The notes under the pieces were generated by a model, which did no database searches, was not told the origin of the DNA, and saw only the letters and a list, made by a program, of their open reading frames with translations. A stretch of DNA of 64,000 nt from Hyphomicrobium_A sp963812795 (lineage in GTDB: Bacteria; Pseudomonadota; Alphaproteobacteria; Rhizobiales; Hyphomicrobiaceae): positions 1 through 64,000 of the forward strand of contig CAWEWG010000007.1 of NCBI GenBank assembly GCA_963812795.1. The letters are read 5' to 3'. This document shows, one piece after another, positions 20,780 through 29,230 of the stretch. How positions within the stretch are numbered: the first letter of the stretch is position 1; each line of letters opens with the position of its first letter. The translations under genes were made by a program, and so were the position numbers.

Positions 20780-22765
20780 ATGACGGGTATGCGTTCCCTC
20801 TTCGTGCTGGCAATGCTCGGCGCGCACGCCGCAGCTGCGGCGGACGAGACACCACAAGTCACACCGGAGCTGCGTCAGCGCGCCGAAGACCTGGCAGGCG
20901 CGGCGTCTACTCGCTTCACGGAATTTCTCGGCGGCGAAAAACGCGTGGCGCAGAGCGCGCCGCCCGAAGGCACCGGCGACCAGGTCAAAGAAGACGGCAC
21001 ATTCTCGCGCGTGTGGGAGTGGCTGGCGCGTTCCTCGCAAACCTACGACGACGTCGTCGTCGCCCAACTCAAGAACCAAGACGGCTGGACCGTCATCGTG
21101 CAGCGCAGCGGTGATGCCGCGCCGGTGAAGACGCCTATTCCGGCGGCCCCGCAGGAGGAGCCACGGCCAGAGTTGCGCGGTTGGAGCGGCCTCGTCGAGG
21201 TGGTCCGTGACTGGCTGGCGCGCGCTAACCGGTCATATCGCAACGAGGTCGTCAAACCGCTACTCGAGCCCGCCGAGCCCGGGGGCCCCAGCGAGCTTGT
21301 CGAGCAACCGCCGGCAGCGACGCCGGCACCGGTTGCGCCGCCGGTGGTACCCTCCGCCACGACGGACGCCGACGCAGCCAAGAAGACTGCGGCCGAAGAA
21401 GAGATCAAACGCGAGGCAGAAGCGGCTGACGTCAAACGCGCCGTCGGCGAGGCCGAAGCGAAGCACAAGGCGGACGAAGCCAAACGCGTCGCCGACGAGG
21501 CAGCGGCCAAGCACAAGGCTGACGAAGCCAAGCGCGTCGCCGACGAGGCGGCGGCCAAGCGCAAGGCGGACGAAGCCAAGCGCGTCGCCGACGAGGCTGC
21601 GGCTAAACACAAGGCTGACGAAGCCACGCGTATCGCCGACGAGACTGCAGCCAAGCGCAAGGCAGACGAAGCCAAGCGTGTCGCCGACGAGGCGGCGGTC
21701 AAGCGCAAGGCAGACGAAGCCAAGCGTATCGCCGACGAGGCGGCAGCCAAACGCAAGGCGGACGAAGCCAAACGCGTCGCCGACGAGGCGGCGGTCAAGC
21801 GCAAGGCGGACGAAGCCAAACGCGTCGCCGACGAGGCTGCGGCTAAACACAAGGCTGACGAAGCCAAGCGTATCGCCGACGAGGCGGCGGTCAAGCGCAA
21901 GGCAGACGAAGCCAAGCGTATCGCCGACGAGGCTGCAGCCAAGCGCAAAGCGGACGACGCCAAACGCGTCGCCGACGAGGCGGCGGTCAAGCGCAAGGCA
22001 GACGAAGCCAAGCGCATCGCCGACGAAGCGGCAGCCAAGCGCAAGGCGGATCAGGCGAAGCGCGACGATGACGCAGCCGACGCTGCCGAGCGGAAGGCGG
22101 TGGCCGAAGCCGAGGCGGACGCCAAGCGCCAGGCCGACATAGACGCCGAGGCGACGCGCCGTTCGGAAGCCGCCTCACGCGCCAAACAGGCGGCACGGAC
22201 CGAAGTCACATCACCGACGCCCGCAACACCGCAGGCCGAGAAGGCGCCGGCGGCAGCTCCGCAATCCGGCGCGCCACCCACTCCGACAGCGAAGGCCCCG
22301 CGCGCCGCTGCGGCATCGCCATCGCCGGACGCCGCTTCAAAGGAGAATTCCGCCGTCGCCCTGGCGCCACCCCAGCCGGAACAAAAACCGGCGGCGCCAG
22401 CGCAAACGCGTCAAGTGACACCCAAGGCGCGCGAAGGGTCGGTCGTTGCCGAGGTGGCGCCTCCCGCCGTCTCGAAAAAGCGCACGGTCCATAAAGCTCG
22501 GACCGGCAAGAAGCACGCGAGCGCCTATCGCAACAAGCGCGGCTACGCCCACAAGAAGCATCGCAAGCCGCGCTATGCCGTTGCGCACGGCCGCAAGCAT
22601 CGCGCCTATGCGGCAGAGGTCGTCTACGTTCAGCGCCGGTGCGATTGCCGCTGCGGAAGGGCCCTCTACAAGCCGCGTAAACGTCGCCACGCGTCATGGC
22701 ACGGGTACGCTTCGCCCCGGCGCAGCGGCCTTACCTATCGGCATGGCCGCCACTATATTCGCTGA
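20780..22765 (+). CDS. TolA-like repeat protein with basic C-terminal tail
   Basis: This 661-residue exported protein has a signal peptide (MRSLFVLAMLGAHAAAA) and an N-terminal globular part with two related segments, SRVWEWLARSSQTYDD.V and VRDWLARANRSYRNEVVKP. Then come about 12.5 copies of a 16-residue Lys/Ala/Asp/Glu repeat (about residues 228-428) that should form a long charged helix as in TolA. A Pro/Ala-rich linker leads to a very basic tail rich in His, Lys, Arg and Tyr with CDCRCGR near the end. The frame is intact. The architecture suggests a periplasm-spanning protein whose tail binds an anionic surface. The function is unknown. Confidence 0.75.
   Translation: MTGMRSLFVLAMLGAHAAAAADETPQVTPELRQRAEDLAGAASTRFTEFLGGEKRVAQSAPPEGTGDQVKEDGTFSRVWEWLARSSQTYDDVVVAQLKNQDGWTVIVQRSGDAAPVKTPIPAAPQEEPRPELRGWSGLVEVVRDWLARANRSYRNEVVKPLLEPAEPGGPSELVEQPPAATPAPVAPPVVPSATTDADAAKKTAAEEEIKREAEAADVKRAVGEAEAKHKADEAKRVADEAAAKHKADEAKRVADEAAAKRKADEAKRVADEAAAKHKADEATRIADETAAKRKADEAKRVADEAAVKRKADEAKRIADEAAAKRKADEAKRVADEAAVKRKADEAKRVADEAAAKHKADEAKRIADEAAVKRKADEAKRIADEAAAKRKADDAKRVADEAAVKRKADEAKRIADEAAAKRKADQAKRDDDAADAAERKAVAEAEADAKRQADIDAEATRRSEAASRAKQAARTEVTSPTPATPQAEKAPAAAPQSGAPPTPTAKAPRAAAASPSPDAASKENSAVALAPPQPEQKPAAPAQTRQVTPKAREGSVVAEVAPPAVSKKRTVHKARTGKKHASAYRNKRGYAHKKHRKPRYAVAHGRKHRAYAAEVVYVQRRCDCRCGRALYKPRKRRHASWHGYASPRRSGLTYRHGRHYIR
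21461..22063 (+). repeat. 48-bp coding tandem repeat (about 12.5 copies)
   Basis: The unit is 48 bp, consensus peptide KRKADEAKRVADEAAA with alternation R/H, V/I and A/V. Copies differ at several silent and replacement positions, so the array is older than the 45-bp array near 63.5 kb. Confidence 0.9.
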
Positions 22766-22881
22766 GACGAGCTCGAAGCGTACGGTATAGACGGGCTCAC
22801 TTCGTCGCGGTGCGCATATGCTCCCGTGGGGCTAAGCACCGTGTCTGCGCCTTGAGCCAACTATCCAGCCAAGCAGGTCAC

Positions 22882-24839
22882 ATGTCTTTTCCGCCCGCGA
22901 TTCCGGCCGCTCCCAGCGACGAGCGCGAAGAAGACTATATCGCCCCCCGCGCCGGCCACTGGGAGGTGTTCCGCGGGCTCCTGCCGCTCGTCTGGCCGGC
23001 CAGTCGCCCGGACCTGCGCGCCCGCGTGGTGCTCGCCTTCGGCGTCCTGCTCATCGCCAAGCTCGTCACCGTCGCCGTGCCGGTCTTCTACAAGAACGCC
23101 ACCGACATGCTGACGGCGGCCGCCGGCAAGGGCGTGCTCGATGCGGGCCAGGGCGTTGGCGATCGGCATCGGCATGCTCATCCTTGCCTATGGTACCGGC
23201 CGCGTCTTGATGATGGCGCTGACGCAGGTGCGCGACGTCATCTTCACCGAGGTCGGGCAGAACGCCGTCCGCCAGCTCAACAACCGCACCTTCGAGCACC
23301 TGCACCGGCTGTCGCTGCGCTTTCATCTGGAGCGGCGCACCGGCGGCCTGTCGCGCGTCATCGAGCGGGCGACGCGCGGCGTCGAGCTCATCATCCGCAT
23401 GGGCATCCTCAACGTCGTGCCGACCGCGCTGGAGCTGCTGCTGGTCTGCGGCATGCTGCTCTACTATTTCGACTGGCGCTACGTCGCGATCATGCTGGCG
23501 ACGGTCGTCGCCTACATGTGGTTCACGTTCTCGGCCTCGCGAGCGGCGCATCGCCATCCGCCGCGAGATGAACGAAAGCGACACCGAGGCCAACACCAAG
23601 GCGATCGACAGCCTGTTGAACTTCGAGACGGTCAAGTACTTCGGCAACGAGGAGCTCGAGGCACGCCGCTTCGACACCTCCATGGCGCGCTACGAGCAGG
23701 CGGCGATCAAGACCTTCCGTTCGCTCGGCGTGCTCAACACCGGCCAGGCGCTGATCTTCACCGTCGGCATGACGGCGTGCATGCTGCTGGCGGCGCGCGG
23801 CATCATCGCCGGCGCGTCACACGATCGGCGAGTTCGTGATGATCAACGCGCTGCTGATCCAGCTCTACATGCCGCTCAACTTCATGGGCATGGTCTATCG
23901 CGAGATCAAGCAGGGGCTCGTCGATCTCGAGGCCATGTTCGCGCTGCTCGGCGAGCGGCCCGAGATCAAGGACCGCCCGGGCGCCAAGCCGCTGGTCGCC
24001 GACAAGGGTGAGATCCGCTTCGACGACGTGACATTCTCCTACGACGAAGGCGGCCGTCAGGTGCTGAAGAACGTGTCGTTCGACGTGCCGGCCGGCAAGA
24101 TGGTCGCCATCGTCGGCCCTTCGGGCGCCGGCAAATCGACCATCGGCCGCATCCTCTTCCGCTTCTACGACATCGAGGGCGGCCGGGTGACCATCGACGG
24201 GCAGGACATCCGCGACGTCACGCAGAAGAGCTTGCGCGCAGGCCATCGGCGTCGTCCCGCAGGACAGCGTGCTGTTCAACGACACCATCTTCTACAACAT
24301 CAAGTACGGCCGCCCCGACGCCACGCGACGAGGAGGTCTACGCCGCCGCGCGCCTGGCGCAGATCGACGCCTTCATCCGCACGCTGCCGCTCGGCTACAA
24401 GACCATGGTCGGCGAGCGCGGCTTGAAGCTATCGGGCGGCGAGAAGCAGCGCGTCGCCATCGCCCGCACGATTCTCAAGGGCCCGCCGATTCTCATCCTC
24501 GACGAGGCGACCAGCGCGCTCGACAGCCATACCGAGAAGGAAATCCAGGACGCGCTCGATCAGGTGGCGCGCAATCGCACGTCGCTGGTCATCGCCCACC
24601 GCCTGTCGACCATCGTGCACGCCGACAACATCCTCGTTCTCGACAAGGGGCGGCTGGTCGAGCAGGGCACGCACGCGGAGCTGATCGCCAAGGGCGGACT
24701 CTATGCCAGCCTGTGGACGCGCCAGCGGCAGGCGGAGAAGGCGCGCGAGGAGCTGGCGCATGCGCTGGAGGACGCCGAGCGCGCCGGCGCTGCGCGCCGA
24801 GGACATTCGCCTCATGACGGCGAAGTAGCAAAAAAGTAG
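22882..24839 (+). CDS. Atm1/HMT1-type ABC exporter (TM + ATPase)
   Basis: This half-size ABC transporter resembles Atm1/AtmA, whose bacterial members export glutathione-conjugated metals or sulfur species. The TM domain includes RTGGLSRVIERATRGVELI and FETVKYFGNEELEARRFD, two Atm1-family signatures. The nucleotide-binding domain has VGPSGAGKSTIGRILFRFYD (Walker A), VVPQDSVLFNDTI (Q-loop), LKLSGGEKQRVAIARTIL (ABC signature), ILDEATSALDS (Walker B) and IAHRLSTI (H-loop). Frameshifts occur near 23155, 23545, 23815, 24238 and 24325. The C-terminus is uncertain because the last frame may shift near 24795. Confidence 0.92.
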
Positions 24840-24862
24840 CCGGCCGCGGGAGAGCGGCCGGC
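24839..24862. terminator. GC-rich hairpin, terminator-like
   Basis: GCCGGCCGC (24839-24847) pairs perfectly with GCGGCCGGC (24854-24862) around GGGAGA. It is located between the convergent ABC exporter and pseudoazurin genes and is preceded by a run of A on the plus strand (T-tract for minus-strand transcripts). Confidence 0.65.
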
Positions 24863-24863
24863 A

Positions 24864-24911
24864 CGGTGCAGACGGCGAGCCGGGTGCCATCCAGGGAGCC
24901 CGTCTGCACCG
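24864..24911. terminator. Second long-stem hairpin
   Basis: CGGTGCAGACGG (24864-24875) and CCGTCTGCACCG (24900-24911) form a perfect 12-bp stem with a 24-nt loop, just after the pseudoazurin stop on the minus strand. Confidence 0.55.
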
Positions 24912-24926
24912 ATTGAATGGCGTCGG

Positions 24927-25368
24927 TTACTTGATCTGTGCGGCGAGTTCGTCCCAACGCTTCTTGGCGCCGCCCGGCGCACTGAACGCCTTGAACTGGG
25001 CCTTGTTGGTCGGCTCGCCGGCGACGATCAGCGCCACCATGCCCATCGTGAAGTGCGGGTGGCACTTGATGCCGTAGATAGCCGGGCTTCTCGACGACGA
25101 ACTCGGCGTCCTGATTCATCTCGCCCTTCAGCGGCTCGACGCCCTCCGGCCAGACTTCCTTGATCGCCTCGGCGTTGTGGTTCTTGTCGACGAGCACGAA
25201 CTTCACCGTGTCGCCCGGCGCTACCTTCAGGAAGTCGGGCTCGAACACCATGAACTTGCCTTTGCCATTGGTGTTCTTGATCTTGATCTCGTGCTCGGCG
25301 GCGAGCGCGGCGGAGCCCGCCGTTGCCAGCGCCAGCGCCGCGAGTGCGGCGATCTTCGCGAACTTCAT
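24927..25368 (-). CDS. Pseudoazurin-type cupredoxin
   Basis: This is a small periplasmic blue copper protein that carries single electrons. MKFAKIAALAALALATAGSA..A is a signal peptide. The mature part HEIKIKNTNGKGKFMVFEPDF is typical of pseudoazurins. Copper ligands are the His of DKNHNAE and the C-terminal Cys, His and Met of KCHPHFTMGM, followed by ALIVAGEP. The protein ends with helix KKRWDELAAQIK. A frameshift lies near 25080 (PGYGIKCHPHF). In denitrifiers pseudoazurin feeds nitrite or nitrous oxide reductases. None is visible here, and the adjacent sulfide dehydrogenase is a possible partner (inference). Confidence 0.9.
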
Positions 25369-25386
25369 CTGACGTTCCCCCACAAG

Positions 25387-25411
25387 TTTCTATACGCAAA
25401 AAGTATAGAAA
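25387..25411. promoter_or_regulatory. Perfect inverted repeat in pseudoazurin promoter
   Basis: TTTCTATAC (25387-25395) and GTATAGAAA (25403-25411) are perfect 9-bp arms around a 7-nt spacer, 19 bp upstream of the pseudoazurin start. The AT-rich, dyad-symmetric form and position suggest a transcription-factor operator overlapping the promoter. The regulator is not known. Confidence 0.6.
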
Positions 25412-25568
25412 AAGAGTGCGCCTGTCAATGCAGCGAGCATTGCCTGCGCGAGGCAAATTGTCCGCGTGGCGCGGCTGAGGGGTCACGTTAGGCACCTTCA
25501 CGGCATTCTAAGGTAGGCTGTTCAGCCCTGCCGGTCATGGTGCCGCGCAGGCGCGGACGCGCATCGCA

Positions 25569-26341
25569 ATGTCGGAGCAACTCAGAGCCTGGCTCGAGGC
25601 AGCGCGCGCGTCAGCTCCGCGAAGCCGTCGGCGAGGCGGCGATGCTGCTCGGCCGCGTGTTGCTTGCGTGCATGGGACGTCGTGCGTCCCGTCCTCGTCC
25701 TGGCGCTCAACATCATCGCCGCGCTGATCCTGCTGTTCGAGGAGTGGGGCTGGCGGCCGCTATCGGCGCTCGTCGCTCGGCTCGCGCGCTTCCCGCTATG
25801 GGCGATGGCCGAGCGTGGATCGCCGGCCTGCCGCCCTACGGCGCGCTGCTGGCGCTGGCGGTGCCGAGCGTCATTCTCGATCCCGGCGAAGCTGCTCGGC
25901 GTCTACCTGCTGGCCACCGGCCACTTCATCACCGCGGCCGTCGTGATCGTCGCCGCCAAAGTCGCCTCGACGGCGCTCATCGCCCGCATCTTCCTGCTGA
26001 CCAAGCCGGCGCTGATGCAGATCGCGTGGTTCGCGCTACGCCTACGAGCGTCTTCGTGCCCTGGCAGGAGGCGCTGTTCGCGCGCATCCGCGCCTCGTGG
26101 GTGTGGCGCTACGGGCGCATCGTCAAATGGCGGGCCGAGCAGTACGTGCGCGCGAGTCTGGCCGCAGCTGCGCCCGCGGCTCGAAGCGCGTGGCGCGACG
26201 TTCGTCCGCGCATGGCTGCGGTGCGCTGGGTTTGCGCATGCGCTCGCAGCGCGCGATTGTGGGCACGCGTCTCGCCGCGCCGCGACGCACCGAGCCGCGC
26301 CGACTGCCGCCGCCCGACGCGCCGCCCCTAGGCGACGCTGA
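25569..26341 (+). CDS. Conserved multi-helix membrane protein, unknown function
   Basis: ATG 25569 opens MSEQLRAWLEA, then frames shift several times (about 25600, 25680, 25810, 25890, 26035). Joined, the product has hydrophobic segments VVRPVLVLALNIIAALILLFEE, a second LPPYGALLALAVPSVIL and a third LLGVYLLATGHFITAAVVIVAAK, then IARIFLLTKPALMQIAWF and a charged, Arg-rich tail (WVWRYGRIVKWRAEQYVR). I recall similar uncharacterised proteins in Hyphomicrobiales. The end is uncertain and abuts the convergent soxZ. Confidence 0.6.
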
Positions 26342-26655
26342 GCGGCACCTTCTCGACCGTCGTCGTGCCGCCGTCATCGAGCCCAGGTGAGCGTCAGCGT
26401 GCCGGGGCCCGGGACCCGCATGAAAAAGGCGATGTAGGGATTGGCGGCGATGCCGGAGCCGAGCGTTGCGGAGAACACCTCCTGGCCTTCGAAGCTCGCC
26501 GTGAAGGTATGGATGATGTCGCGCGGCACGATCTTGCCGGACGGATCCTTGCGGTTGCCCGTCTCCATGATGTGCGTCGCGAGCGTCTTGACCTCGATCA
26601 CCTCGCCGGCGTTGATCGCCTCGGGGATCTTGATGCGCGGCGGCTTCTTCATCAT
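26328..26655 (-). CDS. soxZ: Thiosulfate oxidation carrier complex protein SoxZ
   Basis: SoxZ is the immunoglobulin-like partner that binds SoxY, which carries sulfur intermediates. The 108-residue product reads KKPPRIKIPEAINAGEVIEV at the start, TLATHIMETGNRKDPSGKIV (family signature region), FEGQEVFSATLGSGIAANPY and FFMRVPGPGTLTLTWLDD. One extra base near 26385 (TGG-CTC) must be removed to reach the natural end VEKVPLSVA at 26328. It follows soxY by 14 bases on the same strand. Confidence 0.9.
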
Positions 26656-26669
26656 CGCGATTGGCTTCC

Positions 26670-27139
26670 TCAGATCCCGCAGCCGCCGACTTTCACGTCG
26701 ACCTTGCGGCGCGTGATGAGGAAGCGTGCCGTCGCTCAGCTCGGCGACGGCGACGACGTCCTGCGTCTTGGCGAGGCGCATGCGGCTCGTCACCCGCGCC
26801 TTTCCCGACAGCAGCGTGAAGCGGAACGTCGCCACCGCGGCGCGCGGGTTGGCCGTCGACAGCAGGTGGATCGCCTTGACGTGGTTCTCCGCCGTCATCG
26901 GGCTGTCGACACCGAGCGCCACCGGCACGTAGTCGCCGTTCTCGACGCTCTCGGGCAGGTCGAGCGACAGACCGCCGGCTCGCTGGGCTTGCCTTGCCGA
27001 GAAGGGCCTCGAGCGCCGCCTTGAACTCGGCGCTCTCTGCCGCGGCCGCCTCGGCGTGCGCGCCGGGCACGCGGCCGAGCAGCGCCAGCAGCGTCGCGGC
27101 CGCGCCGCCGCGAAGCAGAAATGTGCGTCGGTCGAGCAT
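26670..27139 (-). CDS. soxY: Thiosulfate oxidation carrier protein SoxY
   Basis: SoxY holds sulfur substrates covalently on a C-terminal cysteine. MLDRRTFLLRGGAAATLLALL is a twin-arginine (Tat) signal, ending near GAHAEA. The mature part has EFKAALEALLGK and, after a break near 26990, VENGDYVPVALGVDSPM, LLSTANPRAAVATFRF and TRMRLAKTQDVVAVAELSDG. The protein ends KVGGCGI at 26670. GGCG is the swinging arm, though here Ile replaces the usual final Gly. Breaks lie near 26990 and 26725. SoxXA and SoxB, which normally load and cleave the substrate, are not in the window. Confidence 0.9.
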
Positions 27140-27253
27140 CTTAGGGGCGTTCCGCTGCACCGATCATGCTTCTCAACAAAGGGTAAGTTGCCGGGCGTTC
27201 GCGGCCCATCGTACGATACCGGCAACGACGGGCCGGCAACAAGGCACCACGAC

Positions 27254-28572
27254 ATGATCGATCGCAGGGAATTCGCGCGCCTCCTGGGGGGAGCGGCGCT
27301 CGTCGCGGCAGGCCCGGCGCTCATCGTGCGACCGGCCCTCGCCAAGGGTGGCGCCAAGGTCGTCATCGTCGGCGGCGGGGCAGGGGGCGGAACCGTCGCC
27401 CGCATACTCAAGACCGAGGCGCCGGAGCTCGACGTCACCGTCGTCGAAGCGCGCCCGTCTACACGACGTGCTTCAACTCCAATCATTTCTTCGGCGGCTT
27501 CCGCACCTTCGCGTCGCTGCAGCACAGCTACGACGGCCTGAAGAAGCTCGGCATCAACGTCGTCAACGACACGGCCACGGCGATCGACGTCGCCAAGAAG
27601 AGCGTCGCGCTCGCCGGCGGCCAGACGCTGCCCTACGACCGCCTCGTGCTGTCGCCGGGCATCGACTTCAACTACGCCGCCATCGAGGGCTACTCGGCCG
27701 AAGCCGCCGAGATCATGCCGCACGCCTGGAAGGCCGGGCCGCAGACGCTGCTGCTGATGAAGCAGCTCGAGGCCATGGACGACGGCGGCGTCGTCATCAT
27801 GACGGTGCCGGGCAATCCCTACCGCTGCCCGCCGGGCCCGTACGAGCGCGCCTGCATGATCGCGCACTTCCTCAAGACGCATAAGCCAAAATCGAAGCTC
27901 GTCATCTTCGACGCCAAGCCGACGTTCTCCAAGCAGCCGGCATTCGAGGAAGCCTTCGAGAAATACTACCCCGGCATCATCGAGCTGAATCTCACCAACG
28001 AGATCGACAACTTCGCCGTCGTGCGCGTCGACACGAAGGACGATGCAGGTCGAAACCAAGTCCGGCATCAAGCTCAAGGGTGCGGTCGTCAACGTCATCC
28101 CGCCGCAGACCGCCGGCGACATCGCCATCAAGACCGGCTGCGCCGAGGGCGCCTGGTGCCCGATCAAGCCGCAGAACTTCATGTCGGCCAAGGTCGACGG
28201 CGATCTACGTCATCGGCGATGCGGCCATCGCCGCCGACATGCCCAAGTCGGCTTATTCGGCCAACAGCCAGGGCAAGGTCGTCGCCGCCGATCTCCTCGC
28301 CGAACTCAAGGGCGGCGATCCCGCGGTCGCCCGCTACCGCAACACCTGCTGGTCGCTGCGTCGCGGCCGACGACACCATCAAGATCGGTGCCGACTACAC
28401 GCCGGGCGAAAAGGACGGCAAGCCGCTACTGGCGCCGCACGACCCCTTCGTTTCGCAGAAGGGCGAGGGGCCCGAGGTGCGGCGCAAGAACTACGCCGAG
28501 AGCCTGGCCTGGTACCACGCCATCATCTCCGACGCCTTCAACGACAACACGGCGCTGACCCACAAGGGCTAA
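27254..28572 (+). CDS. fccB: Flavocytochrome c sulfide dehydrogenase flavoprotein subunit (FccB/SoxF type)
   Basis: This FAD enzyme oxidises sulfide or reduced SoxYZ-bound sulfur in the periplasm. MIDRREFARLLGGAALVAAGP is a Tat signal. KVVIVGGGAGGGTVARIL is the dinucleotide fold, and VYTTCFNSN holds the cysteine that binds FAD covalently in the family. The redox disulfide cysteines appear in NPYRCPPGPYER and GAWCPIKP. YVIGDAAIAADMPKSAYSANSQ precedes the C-terminal FCSD-flavin domain (VSQKGEGPEVRRKNYAESLAWYHAIISDAF). Breaks lie near 27460, 28040, 28205 and 28365. No cytochrome subunit (FccA) is adjacent, and soxYZ is divergent 115 bp away. Confidence 0.9.
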
Positions 28573-28697
28573 GTGCTTACGCCGGGAAGTCGTTGCGTGA
28601 ACGGTCATTGCGGCCATAATGACCACCCGGCGGACGGCGGGCCGAAGATCACTTGGAAGTGGGGCACGTCACGAGGGAGCCTGCAAAGGAGGATCCC

Positions 28698-28992
28698 ATG
28701 GCTACGTTCGTTGTGCTCGCCAGCTTCACCGATCAGGGCATCCGCAATGTCAAAGAGACGATTACGCGCGCGGAAGCCTTCAAGGATTTGGCCAAAAAGA
28801 GCGGTGTAGCCGTCTAAGCAGATGTATTGGACGCTCGGCCGTCACGACGTTGTTGCCATCTGCGAGGCGGCAGACGACGAGAGTTCAACCGCACTTATGT
28901 TGAGTGTTTCATCCCGCGGCTACGTCCGTTCGGAGACGCTGCGGGCCTTTTCGTTCGACGAAATGAAGAACGTCATCGACAAGATGGTCTGA
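28698..28992 (+). CDS. GYD domain-containing protein
   Basis: This small ferredoxin-like-fold protein of about 97 residues has an unknown function. It begins MATFVVLASFTDQGIRNVKET after AAAGGAGG (28685-28692), then AEAFKDLAKKSGVAV. One extra T near 28816 creates a false stop. Beyond it the frame reads QMYWTLGRHDVVAICEAADD, then ESSTALMLSVSSRGYVRSET and FDEMKNVIDKM, the full GYD pattern. It lies 125 bases after fccB on the same strand. Confidence 0.8.
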
Positions 28993-29092
28993 GTGACCGG
29001 TTGGCAGGAAGGCGCTACGACGGCGCGAGCCCGTCGGTGCCTCGTCGGGCCGTGACGTAACTCTTTAGAAACTACAAACGTCGCGCCGATCA

Positions 29093-29120
29093 ATACGCCG
29101 ACTTAATGGGATCGGCGTAT
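29093..29120 (+). terminator. Hairpin after GYD gene
   Basis: ATACGCCGA (29093-29101) pairs perfectly with TCGGCGTAT (29112-29120) around a 10-nt loop. It is about 100 bases after the GYD stop and has no T-tract. Confidence 0.45.
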
Positions 29121-29164
29121 CAACTGTCCGTACGCCCCCGATTGGCCGTTGAAAGCCAACGGAC

Positions 29165-29180
29165 TGTTCCCTAGGGAACA
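29165..29180. promoter_or_regulatory. Perfect 16-bp palindrome upstream of FecR-domain gene
   Basis: TGTTCCCTAGGGAACA is a complete dyad, 50 bp before the GTG start of the FecR-domain gene. Its length, perfection and position indicate a dimeric-regulator operator. The regulator is unknown. Confidence 0.55.
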
Positions 29181-29230
29181 TCTCTCTACTGAGGGTCCCG
29201 GCTAGATTTCCGAGTTGGCTATGAACGGGG

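Noticed and set aside
21461..22063. Tandem array considered as CRISPR
   Set aside because: Units are contiguous, lack unique spacers and encode a regular charged helix.
26374..28191. 605-codon minus-strand frame across fccB into soxYZ
   Set aside because: The N-terminal part is antisense to fccB. Only the segments matching SoxY and SoxZ are real.
28816..28820. Programmed frameshift in the GYD gene and elsewhere
   Set aside because: No slippery site is recognisable, and the same one-base insertion pattern occurs in many unrelated housekeeping genes.
29165..29230. EcfG-type promoter from GGAAC in the palindrome
   Set aside because: No CGTT-type -10 element lies at the required spacing.
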